DNA of 64,000 nt from Motacilla alba alba. Its lineage: Eukaryota; Chordata; Aves; Passeriformes; Motacillidae. Shown one piece after another: positions 13,513 through 26,223 of the stretch (positions within the stretch are counted from its first letter, which is position 1; each line of letters opens with the position of its first letter). The stretch is taken from the NCBI RefSeq assembly GCF_015832195.1, contig NC_052018.1:57907666-57971665 (forward strand), written 5' to 3'. The notes beneath the pieces are model-generated. The model was not told the DNA's origin. It saw only the letters and a program-made list of their open reading frames with translations, and did not search any database. The position numbers and the translations under genes were made by a program.

Positions 13513-16500
13513 TGTTATTCAGTGAACTGAATTGTTGAAGGAAAACCTGTTTTTTTGGGACAGGATGAAATCACTAGATAACATATCAAATAAGAAAATA
13601 GACCCTTTGGTTTGGTGAGCTATTTAATGTTTCGTTTTGATGAGATTTTTTTCTTACTACAAGCTCCATTTTAAGCAATTCCATTATCACTCCTGTGAAA
13701 TTATTTCTTTGTATCTAGTGCCCACTGTTTTCCAAAATAATTTTCCCATCTTACCATATTTTAAGCCTTGTCAGAGAATTTTTTTCTATGCAAATGTTTA
13801 AATTTGATTTTAAATAAAATTAACTTTTTAGTGACAAAAATGAACCAAGTGTATTTCTTGTATCAATCAGGTTTCCTTTGTCATCTTTTCCAAGTATATT
13901 TATATTAAATACATCCATAGAAATGTAACATTATGTTTAAACTCTTAGACATGTCAATGTTAACCTAAAGTAGTTCATCTGAATAGGTAAACTTAAAACT
14001 TATTTACAAGTACAAGAGATGACTTTCATGTTTCACTTTAGCCAGAAAAAGTTTCAGACTGATCCCTTGAAAATGCATTCTGATGGTCTCCCATCTCTTG
14101 AGGGAATTTTACCTAACCTCCTTTGCTTTACATGTGAAAGGCCATGGAAGGCATGGTGGATCAGAGCAGCTGCAGAGGAATTTCCCAGGCTGGTATGCCA
14201 GGATCAGGAGTGCCTGAGCAGATGTTTTCAGTTAAGATGAGCTGACTCGGCGCACCAGCCCAGGCAGTACGCATTCTCCGATCACGGGTAGTGCCTGGCC
14301 AGTGCAGACAAGTTTAAGCAATGCAGGAACCAAGAGAACTCATTATGCTCTGAAACAGTTTTGTTCATTGTGGTTGTGAATGCCTTGCTCTCATCAGAGC
14401 TGGGAGGTTGTGTGTAATGAACTCAGTGCTCTTAGGCTTGCAGATGCCATCAGTGCAGGCAAATGGAAATCACCTGTAGAACACATGGAGCCAAAGGCAC
14501 TCCTCTGGGAAAGCATCCTTTGCTCAGGGCTTTCAGGGAGCCTGGGAGTCATTAAGAACCTTGCTGTCTGTTCCAGTGAGACCTACCTGTGATCATAACC
14601 AGTTTGGGTATGTCTTCTATCTGTTTCATTCCCTTGTCTCTGATTTACAGTCCATGATCCTTGATAAGAATGGCTATGGCTGCATCAGTTAAGAAGGAAA
14701 AAAACAAGACACTGATATTCCATGTGGAGAGTAGGGCTCTTTAAATGATGTACATTAGCTTATTTGCTCAGGGCTTGCTTTTAACAAAGAAGTATCAGTT
14801 AAAAGTGAGAAGTGCAATTTGGACAGAAGCCAGCACCAATTTTGGACAACTGCCCTTGGATTTTATGCATGACTTCAGACAAGAAATAGGGATGTTGCAG
14901 TGGAAATGCAGGCACGTGCAAGTCTGAGCAGTTAGTGAATGCCTCTTGCTGGGTGTTCTGCAGGGCAAAGAGGGAAGCAGGTGGGTGAATCGTGGCAGCC
15001 TCTCTGCGGTGCAGCAGTGCTGCCTGCCCACCCTGGTCCCAGCCTGCAGCTCTGACCGTGCTGGTTAGCACACCTGATGTGTGTCCAGAGCAGGTAAATG
15101 GGTTTGGTTAAGAGCTCATTCAATCACCTTGGTACACGTGGACTTTGATCAGATGTGAAGAGCTCAAAAATGAGTTTATGGAATGCCTTGAAACAGCAGT
15201 GTTAAGGGTTAGATTATGCTATCCATACAGAAGATGTACAGACTTAAGCATTAGAGAGGGCAGCCAGGTATTTCTTCCCCCATTCATGATACTTTGAGTT
15301 ACTTGCTGTGGAAAGAGGTTGATGCTGCCAGACATAGGAACTGAATCTGATTGCTTTGGGGCAGGATGGGTATCGCTGCTGCCTGTCATGGTTCAGTGTG
15401 GTAGTAGCAGCCATCCTGTCACTTCCAGCTTTCTCTGTTCCTCTGTATAGGGAAAAAATGAAATTTATGTTTCGTGCTCCCTGTTTTTGCTTGTTCAGCC
15501 TGATAAGCTTCCTCAGTTGAAGAAACTGAAGTTGCTGAAAAGGTTCTCTGTGGCTGAAATGGGAAATTTAGAGATTCAGCCATTCATTAAGGAAGGAGTA
15601 GTTACTTTTTTAAACTATGTGCAATTTTTTTGAGAGGCTATCTTATGCTCACCTAAAGGGAAAAAAACCATTGTCCTTCCAACGTTCGTACAGATGCACT
15701 TTTCAAATGCTGATTTCCATATTTTAAAAAGATTGATTCCTTGATAGCAGCAAAAAACTTTACAGTTTGGATCAAGTGAGGGAAATTTTTCCAGACTGTC
15801 CAGTAAGACAAACTATCTAGCAGATGTAGATAGCTGTATATTTGAGCTTGGCAACTTACTGTTACTGAAACTCTAAAAATGATTTAAGGCTAATAAGCAG
15901 GAACCTAGCTGGAGGCTGCAAGTCTGTGACCAAACAGTTTTATTGAATTCTGCATAAATAAAAAAGATGTTTTGAACTTAATAATGTTCCCAGCAACTTG
16001 CTTTCTTTCATTAAATTGTGACATGTAAAATAAACAGTGTGCTAATGAACATTAAAGAGGAATGGATATTTGTGCCTTCTGGTCAAGGGATTATCCTTGT
16101 TAAAACGGGAAATGGACTCTGATTTCCTTTTTTTAAGTATTTTCTCCATGAACTTTGTATGACAATGTGAGGTTAAAAATAGGGTATAATTTTAGACAGT
16201 AAAATATATATCTATTATTAGTTAACAAATAGCCTTTACAGGGAAGGAAGGACATTTTCCAGATTGTTTTATATTGAAATAAATGCATCCTGCATTTGTC
16301 ATGCACAAAATAGTATTTACTGAGAAATTAGAAACTGAGCTTCTCTAATTTATTATGTTGTGACATGGACTGTAGAAGCTGTAATGCTCAACATTTACAC
16401 ACTATCTCTTTATATTAGTAATTTGCTAGACAAGCAAAATTTTTACTTTTTTTTTTTTTAAATAAGGAGTCCAGAGGTACAAATAGTAAGGTCCCTCTGA

Positions 16501-16894
16501 GAATTCTGAGACAGGACCATGAATAAAATTCACAATTTCCTGGCCTACAAAATCATGAGATGTTTATGTCTAAGAATGTGAAGAATCAGCATGGGGTATT
16601 TCCATTGGAGTAGGCTGACCTACATTCTGTGCACAATGCTAAAAGATAAAGTTGTGCTGCTACTCCTCCCCTACTCCACCCACCCGCCCACATAAAAATC
16701 CTAAAGTATTTCCTGAGATATTCCTCATGTGTCCGTATTTTAAAAAATACAAAATGTACAAATGCTGGCATACTGAATTTTCCTTTTGATAAGTGGTAAT
16801 GGGTTTGCTTTGAAAAGAGCAATCTTTCTTTACTTATGAAATGATGAAATGCCATGAATAGAGTGTTGCCTTTTGACCAACTCGGCCTCACATC

Positions 16895-17135
16895 CCTGTG
16901 TGCAGTTTTGGGTGCCACATTATAAAAAAAGGTTGTAAAGCTATTAGAGAGCATTCAGAGGAGAGCTGTGAAGATGGTGATGGGTGTGGAACAGAAGCCT
17001 TATGAGGAGCAGCTGAAATCATTTGGTTTCTGAAATGAACAGCAGAGGAGACTGAGGGGACAACCTCGTTCCTCTCTCTGGTGGCCAGTGATAGGACCTG
17101 AGGGAATGGCAGGAAGGTGTGTCAGGAGAGTATTC
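16895..17135 (+). mobile_element. CR1 LINE fragment, + orientation, truncated
   Basis: Seen: a run resembling the CR1 region just upstream of the ORF2 end. It contains TTTTGGGTGCCACATTATAA, then an AAGATGGTGATGGG block, a TATGAGGAGCAGCTGA block and GGTGGCCAGTGATAGGACCT. Known: this order (ending in the block usually reading 'gtgcccagcgacaggac') is characteristic of avian CR1 copies. It stops near 17135 without the usual 3' UTR and terminal repeat, so it is a partial, diverged copy. Boundaries are approximate. The minus-strand frames 16586-16954 and 17000-17275 overlap it and are not genes. Confidence 0.72.
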
Positions 17136-19357
17136 CCAATGAAACATGCCCAATAATGGTGCCATCTGGGACAACTGCAGAAGATCCGAGATGTGGCACC
17201 AGATGGGTGGGTGTTCACTTTTACAGCAAAGTTTGGCTTCTTTGAGATCATTTTGACTCTTACCTCCATAACCATCCCATGGAAGATAATCCCATGCTAG
17301 CTATACCAGTGCTTGACACTTTACAGGTTAGTGCCTGGCAGCTGGACATTCAGCTTTTCTTGAAGTCATATAGAAATGCCTAATACAAATGGAACAGTCT
17401 TTTTAACTGGTTTCACATTTTTAATAATGTTTTTTAATAACATGTCAAAGTTTGGGGCTAGTAGGCTAAACAGTTTCTCTTGAGGGACTCCATATTTTCA
17501 GAAGATAAAATTCTGTAATTGCATGATGTTTTAGGTTGGAGTGCCTGGCCACAGCATCTTTGTTTAATAACCGTGTTTCTTTAGACAACATAAGGAGCTG
17601 GGCTTTAGGCTTAATAAGAAAAGGTAGTGACATGAAGAAATTCAGAATGAGCTGTTCAGTCATATATAAAAGTGTTGCAATTGGAAAGAAAGTATTTTAG
17701 TATTGTTGAAGTTCTGCACGAGCTGTCCTACTTCAAGATCAGCAATGCTCTGAAGACTTTGAGTCTAAAGTTAACCTCAGAGTACATGCTTTCAGGAAAA
17801 GTAGTGAGAATTAGGTAATCAGGTCATGGTTCCTTTTCTGCACAGCCACTCAGGGACTGTTTTTTCATGTCACTTTTTTACAGGTTTTTACTTCACTTTT
17901 TTTAGTTGGAGATGACATGTCTACAGCAATTTTAAAAGAGTGGTTGAGTCCAAATCAACTGTTTCTCTTTTTTACAAATATGCAAAATGGCTTGAAGATA
18001 TGAATTTTCAATCATTATTTAGCAACCATCACATCAATGATTAAATATTTGGAGGCTTGTGATAGTCACAGAAATATCACTTATATCCCCTACAATCTTC
18101 AGAAAATCTTGCTCTGATTCTCCTTAAATTCTGGTTTTATAATCAAAAGCAGTTTATAAAGGAGCACTGGTTGTGTGTCAATGAGAAAGCTGCACTGTTG
18201 CATGGGAAAGGATTGCTTAATCACTCTCACTGAAGTGGCAAATCTTTTGTATCTTGTAAGGCACCTACCAGGCTGACACCCTACAAATACTGAATATTGA
18301 GTGTGTCTTGAGGTAACCTTCTGGTTTCAGTGTCGCAATCAAATGAGCATACCATAAGCAAAAGCAGCAGAGAAATGTAGAAAATGTGTTTGCCTTTTAG
18401 TAAATCATCAGTAAGCTCTTACACTGAGATGACCTGGGTTTGTTACTTGCTCACTCAGTAAAAACAACCAGTAGACTGAGGCTGGAAGAACTATGACAAT
18501 TTGTCACCTGTAGAAACCTGTTGTAGTGTTTCTGGTCTTTTTTTTTTTAAGATTAACTTCGATAAGTGAAAATAAATCTCCTGGCTTGATTTTACTTTTC
18601 ACTTACATTTTTTTCACAAAACAGCATGAAATTCAACATCACTTAAGAGTTCCTCCTTGACTCATTATTTTCAGTCTGCTGTGAGGGGCAGGAGTACTTC
18701 TGGAGAAGTGTACTTAGGGACACCTGAGACAGGTAGAATCTCAGTGGTGTTAGTTTATATTACACTTCTTTTTCTTTTAGGCAATGCTATTTATAATATA
18801 ATACGGCAAATGCACCCCCAAAAAAGAAGTAGTTAACATCACATTGGTGGTACCACTGAGTTGTTTTTTCCCAGTTCCATTTGCAACACTTGCCTCTTGC
18901 TGCTCGGAAGTTACTGCATTTGCACAGCTCTCAAAAACTGCTGGGCCTCACTGCTAATCTGAGAGTTTGTGCAAGGAAGCTGCATGACAAAAGCTGTGAC
19001 TTTTACCTGTCTTTGATTCATGAAATGGCCCAAAATACAGAGGTCTGTGGTTATTTTCCTGGAAAACAAAAGCTAGTTTGGTATCTTACATGCAGTGCTG
19101 TTCATATTATAATATAAATGCCCAGTTTTCCTGCTCACAGTAGAGTTCTCTTGTGAGCATCTCCAGGATTCATTCAGCCGGTGGTTGTTCAGAAGGCTGT
19201 CCTGCAGATTTTTCTCACCATCCAGCTCATGGTTTCAGCTCAGTTCCAATTTCAGGTGTCCAAGAGTGTTACTACTATGCAGGACATGTGCCGGTTTGAA
19301 AGGATGTTGATATATAAGTAATGCTTATGCTCTCCTATAATTTTACTCTTTTTGTAG

Positions 19358-20135
19358 AATCACAGAATCAGTTAGTTTGGAAAAGACCTCTGAGGTCATG
19401 AATTTCAACTTGTCACCTAACACCACCTTGTCAACTATACCATGGCACTGAGTGCCTCTTCCAATCTTTTCTTAAAGACCTTCAGGGACCATGACTCCAC
19501 CACCTCCCTGGGAAGTCCAATCCGATTTCTAATCACCCTTTCTGTGAAGAAATTCCTCATAATATCCAAACTGAACCTTTCCTGGTGCAGCTTGAGGCTA
19601 TATCCTATCATCCTGTTGCTGGTTGCCTGGGGGAAGAGGCCAACCCCCACCTGGCTACCACCTCCTTTCAGGGAGTTGTGGAGAGCAGTAAGGTCACCTC
19701 AGAGCCTCCTCTTCTCCAGACTAAATACCCCCAGCTCCTTCAGTTGCTCATCAGACATGTGCTCCAGACCCTGCACCAGCTCTGTTGCCCTTCTCTGGAC
19801 TCACTCCATCACCTTGATGTCCTTCCTGTAGTGAGGGGCCTGGAACTGGACAGAGCACTCAAGGTGTGGCCTCACTGCAGGGGAAAAATCACTTCCCTGC
19901 TCCAGCCGGCCACACTATTGCTGATTCAGGGTGCCACTGGCCTTCTTGGCCACCTCATGTTCAGCTGCTGTTGATGAGCCCCCCCAGGTCCTTCTCTGCT
20001 GGGCAGCTTTCCAGCTGCTGTTCCCCCAGCCCGTAGCACTGCCTGGATTGTTGTGACTCAAGTGTAGGACACAGCACTTGAACCTTGTTGAGCTTCTGTA
20101 AATGCCCATTCAAATCCAGCCTCAGCAGGGAGTAC
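19358..20135 (-). mobile_element. CR1 LINE, 3' end, minus orientation
   Basis: Seen: from about 19358 the + strand reads AGAATCACAGAATCAG, then GTTTGGAAAAGACCTCTGAG. This is the reverse complement of a CR1 3' end with its ATTCTGTG-like terminal repeat. Internally, blocks such as CTCCACCACCTCCCTGGG, CCTCCTCTTCTCCAGACTAA and GTCCTTCCTGTAGTGAGGGG are classic CR1. On the minus strand a frame at 19435-19650 carries an ORF2 C-terminus-like stretch (NFFTERV, then LPREVVES, then VFKKRLEEALSAMV). The 5' side is truncated near 20135, as is usual for CR1. No full-length reverse transcriptase is present, so it is a dead 5'-truncated insertion. The long + strand frames at 19442-19974 are antisense to it. 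Confidence 0.93.
19435..19650 (-). pseudogene. Remnant of CR1 ORF2 (reverse transcriptase protein) C-terminus
   Basis: A 71-codon minus-strand frame lies inside the CR1 copy. Its second half reads as the tail of avian CR1 ORF2: RNFFTERVIRNRIGLPREVV followed by ES.SLKVFKKRLEEALSAMV and a stop. The upstream frame is broken, and no reverse-transcriptase or endonuclease motifs remain. It is annotated as a transposon remnant rather than a host gene; the methionine at its start is incidental. Confidence 0.8.
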
Positions 20136-20761
20136 TCCTGCTCTTGAATGCAGTCTGTCAGTATTCAGAGGAAGTCTATTTGTTATACAGATCAGTTCCT
20201 ATTCATCTTTGCCATTGACCAGCATTTTTTGAGTGGTGTCTCTTTCTTGTTGGAAGTGTTTTAAGGATTTCTGTGTATTTATGTTGAGAAGGCAGTTTTC
20301 CACCCATTGGTTTATACATGTTTGACTTAATTCACAATGTTATTACTGGAGGTGGAGTGCAATGAATGGAGCAGTCATCATGTGATGTAAGAAGAATTTC
20401 CTTATAAGTACAGAAAAATGTAAATATGTAAACTGTGGGAATGAATTTGTTGATAGAAGGGTGCTTTTAGTTTGATCATCAGGTATTTGTGGAAGATTTC
20501 TCTGTAACTGGAGAGATTTCTGCTGACAGTTGAGAGTATTACGAGTCATCATTCTGTTGTTTACCCACATTTTGTTTGGATTGTGGACTGCACTGAAAAT
20601 GTATGCATTTTTTTTACCCATTAAACCATGCCTTTGTTGTGTTCAGTTTTAGTACATGTCATTGCAGCAAATTGATATGATTTTATAGATGACTGTCATA
20701 TCTTCATTATAGTGGTCAAAAGCCTAATCTTTTTACTCCTTTTTCTCCCACCATTTCCACC

Positions 20762-20821
20762 GCCTTTTTTTTTTTTCTTTTTTTTTTTTTTGTCCCCCCT
20801 TTTTCTCTCTTTTTTCCTCCT
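20762..20821 (+). repeat. Polypyrimidine tract of about 60 bp
   Basis: About 60 nt that are almost entirely C and T (long T runs broken by single C, then C6 and CTCTCT), interrupted by a single G. The + strand is the sense strand of MTHFD1L. Such tracts can form triplex DNA or bind PTB-like proteins, but that is inference. No acceptor followed by a recognisable exon lies downstream. Confidence 0.85.
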
Positions 20822-23800
20822 GGGAGCTGTTTTGGCACCTGGAAGCAGTTTTTATTTTGACACGTTTGACATAAAGTATGGAATGTGTCCAGTTTGGGAA
20901 GCAGAAAAGCTAGCAGAGGAAGAAAATTTGAATCATTGCATTGCAGAAATTAGGAATATTCTTTCTGGTCCTTCGATTATAAATAGTTTTCAGTTTCAGC
21001 TCAGGATACAGATGAGAATAAATTTCAGTTAAAGTGCTTTATTTAAATGGAGAAAATTTAGCTATGTTGATGGCACCATAAAACTTATCATGTTATGGAA
21101 ACAAAAAGGCAAATGAGATTATGGCATACATTAAACGTGGAATGTGTAATTTACAACTTTAGGGATCCAGCCAAGAGGAAGTTGTATATTAAAAAACAAA
21201 AAAAACACCGAAAACAACAAAACCAACCAATAACCGCATACATGCTGTTCTTGAGATCAGTCCTGGACTGCAAAGCATGTGTATCCAAATGTGGGATTTT
21301 TCTGTGTGGTCAGAATTTCAAAAAGTGCATGCCAATATTCCTGAGTTCATTCAAGGAATGGAGGCGTTTCCATGTTCCAGCAACACCTGTGCAGAAGAGC
21401 AGGAGCGTGAATACCCTTAAAATGTGTGTTGTTACCCCCTTTCTTCTGCCTGTGTAGTTGTAAAGGGAAGGCTTGCTGGCCCCATCTCTGTGTCACTCAA
21501 ATCCCCATTTTACTCCTGGAGTATGAAGTGTTACATCCCTTTGCATTAGTGTCACTATGGCCTGTTCTTCCAGGCTTGTCAAAAAGGATAGAGGGTGGGG
21601 AGGGAGGTCACTTAGAAGACTTCTGGCTCCTTCCAGGCATGAGTTAGCCAGGGAATGTACTGAATGAAAGGTGTGTTCAGTAAGCAGCTTTTACATCCTA
21701 AATTCAGTCTCTGAAAGTCCTGAACTTTTCATGATCTTCAGCTCTCTGCTCCAGCTCTCCCTCACATGCTGTGTTACTGTTTATGAGCTGGTGTTGCTGG
21801 CTCTCTCTTAATTCAGACATAATCTCTGGAAACCAAGGCAGTCTGCTGTATTAAGACTCCTGCCAAATGTGATTCTTGGAAGACATAATTTAGCCTTTGC
21901 TACAGAATGAGCTCCCACTTTTTAAAATTGTTTTGGTAAATTGTACTTTGCTCTCCAGTAAAGTTTATTCTGTAGTTTAATGAAAACCAACAAAAAGAAA
22001 GTAGAAGGGCAATTTGTGTGAAGCCTCAAGGAATTTCTTGTGGGTAAATTCATAGAAAAAGTTGACAAATTAAAGGAAAGTTTGGAGGAAAGGTTGCCAA
22101 GTGCATGAAATATATTTGCTTTAATTGTAAAATGAATTCAACCCTTCAGCTTAATCAATTTTAACTCAAGTGTAAAGGTCTCTCTTGTTTGGGCCAGTGC
22201 TGTTGGTTGTGTTGCATTAGTGTGTCATTTTGCATGAGGTAAAATTACCTACAGGACCACATTAAATTGAAGTTGCTACACTCGTTTGTAAATTGAGGAG
22301 AAACCTCCAGCTATTCAGAGGGAGACAATCTGAATCTGTTCTCTCTTTGATGCTGTGATTAGGTCTGCTTTTCTAAATAGATGAGTTAGTGTGTTCATCT
22401 CTAGTGCAGGTCATGGGGAAGCATTGCCAAATAGTTTGGATTAGTTTTGTTCCATGTGTGTAATAAGTCTGATGCAACTTACTGCAGTGAGAAATTCAAA
22501 AGATAAATCTACTCTACTGAGGAAGTGTTAAAAGCAGCTGCTACAGGACAGCAGTTTGTTACAAACGATGAATGAATTTGCAGGAGCTGTTTTAAACCAA
22601 CAGAAAACCAGCAAAACTCTATGGATTGTTGTAGTTTTATGGAATAAGAACTAAGTTAAGAACTCATTGACTTTTTTGTGCTCAAAGACAAAATGGGAAA
22701 GAACATGCTTGTTTATGGTAAATGCATCTGGGACCTATTCTTTTTCTGTTTTGTGTATCCTGTGATGCACTTCAGTCCAGCTGTGAATGTAACTATAGGA
22801 GGAATAGACTTTCCGAGGAAATCAGCTGCTGAAATTTATTTTTTTAAATCTGCAGAAATAGTGAAAGAAAACCATTTTCAAAAAAGAGGGGGGAAAGGCA
22901 ATCAGGTGTTTCTGCCTTTTCACAACCTCTAAATAATGTTATTTTCAGCCCTACATAATTCTAACAGCTCTGTATTACTTCCATGGAAGACAAGATTAAT
23001 TACATTTAAAATTATCTGGCTTTGGATGCAATGGCATATTGATTCTTAATTCCATCAAGAATGGGTTTTAAGATGCATATGATAAATTCTTAATAAGTAG
23101 TTCTTCACTGCAGCTTTAAAAATGCAGTTCTCAGAAACCCTCAATATCTTTAAATTCCTTTCCTTGTTTGCTTTGGCTATCTAGACTTCGAGGTCTTCAA
23201 AATGGGAATTTCTCCTCGTTCACAGGCACCGGGGCAGAATTGTTCCTGAAGTTCAGGCTACAGAGATGGATGTTGCTTGTGCTACATTATAGATGGTATT
23301 TGTTCTCAGGTCTCAGAGAGGTATAAGGACTGTATAATGTCATTACTGCTGCTTCATTGTTTCTGTCTTCTAGCAATTATCTTCTGAAGTCATGTGCCTC
23401 TGTTCTTTGCATTTTGCTGATGAGATCTGTTTGTTAGTTCAGCTAGTTTTCTTCTCTGCTTCCTGCTGTGTTTTCCCAAGTGGCTTTGGTACCATCCCTG
23501 TTTGCACAGGACATATTTCCCCCTATTTTTTCCAGGCCCTCTCATTCGCCTCACTACACTTGTTTCTTCTCTCTGTACTGTTTTCCCACATGTCCTTCAA
23601 AGAATGAATAGCATTTCTAGATATAAAAAATAACGTTGCAACAGTGCAGCAAATCTTGAGGCAAAATTAGGATGGGAAAATAAACTAATTTTCAGTCACT
23701 CTGGCCTTCATTGCCACATACTCCCAAGCACCAAGACACACCTGTGCAGGTCACCTCCAGCATCCAGGCATCAAGACAGGTGTACTCAGAGTAGGCACCA

Positions 23801-26211
23801 AGTGTTGGTTCTGGATGTGCTGCTTTATTTTATACCCTTTGGCAGCAGGTAACAAATAGTCTTTTGGCTCCCTACCCTCTTGGCATCTGAGAATTGTTGT
23901 GATTCACAACATCTGGTTGTTTCTCTTGCTGTGAAGGGTCCCTTTCTTACAGTCCCATTTTACATATCATTTAATAGGTGGCATATTATTTTCTATCTTG
24001 TCTCCAAAGTCATGTTCTCAATCTTTGTTTTTCCTTACAGCTGATAGACTTCAAAGTTTTGCTTTTTCTATTTAATAATTCTGTTTTACATCTCCATTAA
24101 TCAAAATATGTAATAATTTTCCAAGCAATGTCTTACTTCTCTTCTGAAAGAAATTTTTGTGTTCATTTGAATGCCATATGCACAGTTAGCTGTTTTTCAG
24201 TCTTTCTCATGTGTTCTCTTCAGATCAAGCATCTCCTCTGAATAATGCCTTCAGCTGATAGCCAGTAATTGAGGATATTAACTGCAATTTGCAGACTCAA
24301 TTACCCAATTGTAAAAGTGGTTGTTGATTTCTTAGTGTACCTACTTACGCCTTGAGACATTCATAAAAGATAAATAAGCTACGTCAGAAATGACCTTAGA
24401 TTAAGGAGACTGGTTTGGGGGGGGCTGCATATTTTGAAGAGTTTATTTAACTTATATCACAAGTTCCTTCAGATACTCTTAGATAAAGGCTGCGAAAAGT
24501 GTATTTTGGAAGTTGTTTGTTAATGGATACAAAATCTGTTGTCAGTGGCAGACAAGCGATATGTCAGGCGGTAGATGTTTACTGTGCAATGGACTTCCTT
24601 AGCAACTCCCAAATGTGCTGTTCAAAATCAATCTGCAGTGCCATTATTCCCATTTGATAGGCCGTCATGTGGTATATTTGCAGTAACACATCGTGTCTTC
24701 CGTAGGGCTTTTCATCAGTAATTTTCTGACGCATCGCAGAGGAGGCACAAGTTAGGTACAATCCTTGTACTCAGATGAGAAGGAAATTGTCCATCAAAAG
24801 CAACACAGCTGAGAAATTACCTGACTTCTGTGGAAATCAAACTAGTACTGCTAGCAGTAGTGTGTGCCACTTGATGTCGAAACTCAGAATGTCCCGCAGA
24901 CATTCTCGGATGTTCCAGACCCAGGTCAAAAGCATCTGAGGCCCTGGCATGCAGCCAGAGACCCCTGTGGCTTTGAATCTGACCCATGGAACAGTTTACC
25001 AACTTTGCAGGAAGAACAAGAAGTCACAAAAGTTTAGGTATTGTAGTAGAAGTAGTTACAAAGTGAAAGGAAGGATTTCTGGGTGCTGTACAGGGGGTTT
25101 TAAGCCTTGTACGCAGGGGTCCAAGTTTTGTACATGGGGGTCAGGGGATTCTAAGATGGAGGGATTTGGGTGTGCCCTGTCCTCTTTCTTTCTCCTTCCT
25201 CACCTCCATGTCTTTGGTGATGTTGGCACTCACAGATTGGTTTAGAGTAGAAAGTCACCATTCAATATAGATAGTAGGTATTGGAGAAAAAGCATAAACA
25301 TGTAGTACGTAATATATGATATAAAAGATGGCATCAGCCCCCTGGGAGGGCAGTGTGCCTTTGTCTGAGCTGCTGAACGGGTCACAGCAGTTCAGGAGAA
25401 GAATCTTTTAGATAACCAACAATAAACTACCTTGAGAACAGACAACAGAAGACTACTGAGTCTTTCTTCGAAGGCACGGGTTGGAAGAGGCACTTTTCCA
25501 TCTTTTGGGGTCACCCCAATCTGGAGGTGAAACCCCACAACTTGAGGCCTTGTTTGAATGACAGAGCAACCCAAGTCTTAAAACCCTTTGAGATGTTGAA
25601 GCTGATTATATTCATTCCAAAACATTTCCATAGGCACAGATTAACCACTGAACACTCAGGGCACATTTAGTGACCCACATGGTAACTGGCAGATGCCACA
25701 AATGTGCAGATATTAGAAAGCTGCTGACATGAGTGTGTATACAAATTCAAGCTTATCACATCAGAGAAGAATGGCCAGTCCCAAGTTAGCTTATACAGAG
25801 CTAAGACAAAGCTCCTGCAGCCCCACAGGACCATCCCCTTGGCCGTGGATGAACAAGGGCAGAGCTGCAGTCTGCACATGGGTACATGTACCTGTGCCTA
25901 GGGGCAGCCTCATGCCCTTCCAGCTGCAGTCCTCTCCTTCCAGAGAGGAGATGGAGCCCCTGGGCAGAATGGAGACTTGAGTACAGGGTAGAAAAGAGAC
26001 CAAAGTGAGGAATGCATAGTTGTGTTAATTTTTTAGTACTGTTTTCCAACCTGTTTATCTTAATATACACAGGTTAACCCCTCCCATTCCCTGGTGTTCA
26101 GATGGTCTTGAACATAGGAATGTGTAAGTTGTTGGTTTGGGTTTTCACTTATTTTTAATAAAATAATAAAAAGTTATGGCAGCTGGAAAAAAGAAGCCCA
26201 TAAACAGCTAA

Positions 26212-26223
26212 CCCCCCCCCCCC
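26212..26223 (+). repeat. C12 homopolymer
   Basis: Twelve consecutive C in the intron, so the minus strand carries G12. Simple low-complexity tract. Confidence 0.85.

Noticed and set aside
19442..19974. Two 129-codon plus-strand frames
   Set aside because: They are antisense to the CR1 LINE copy and reflect its composition, not a host gene.
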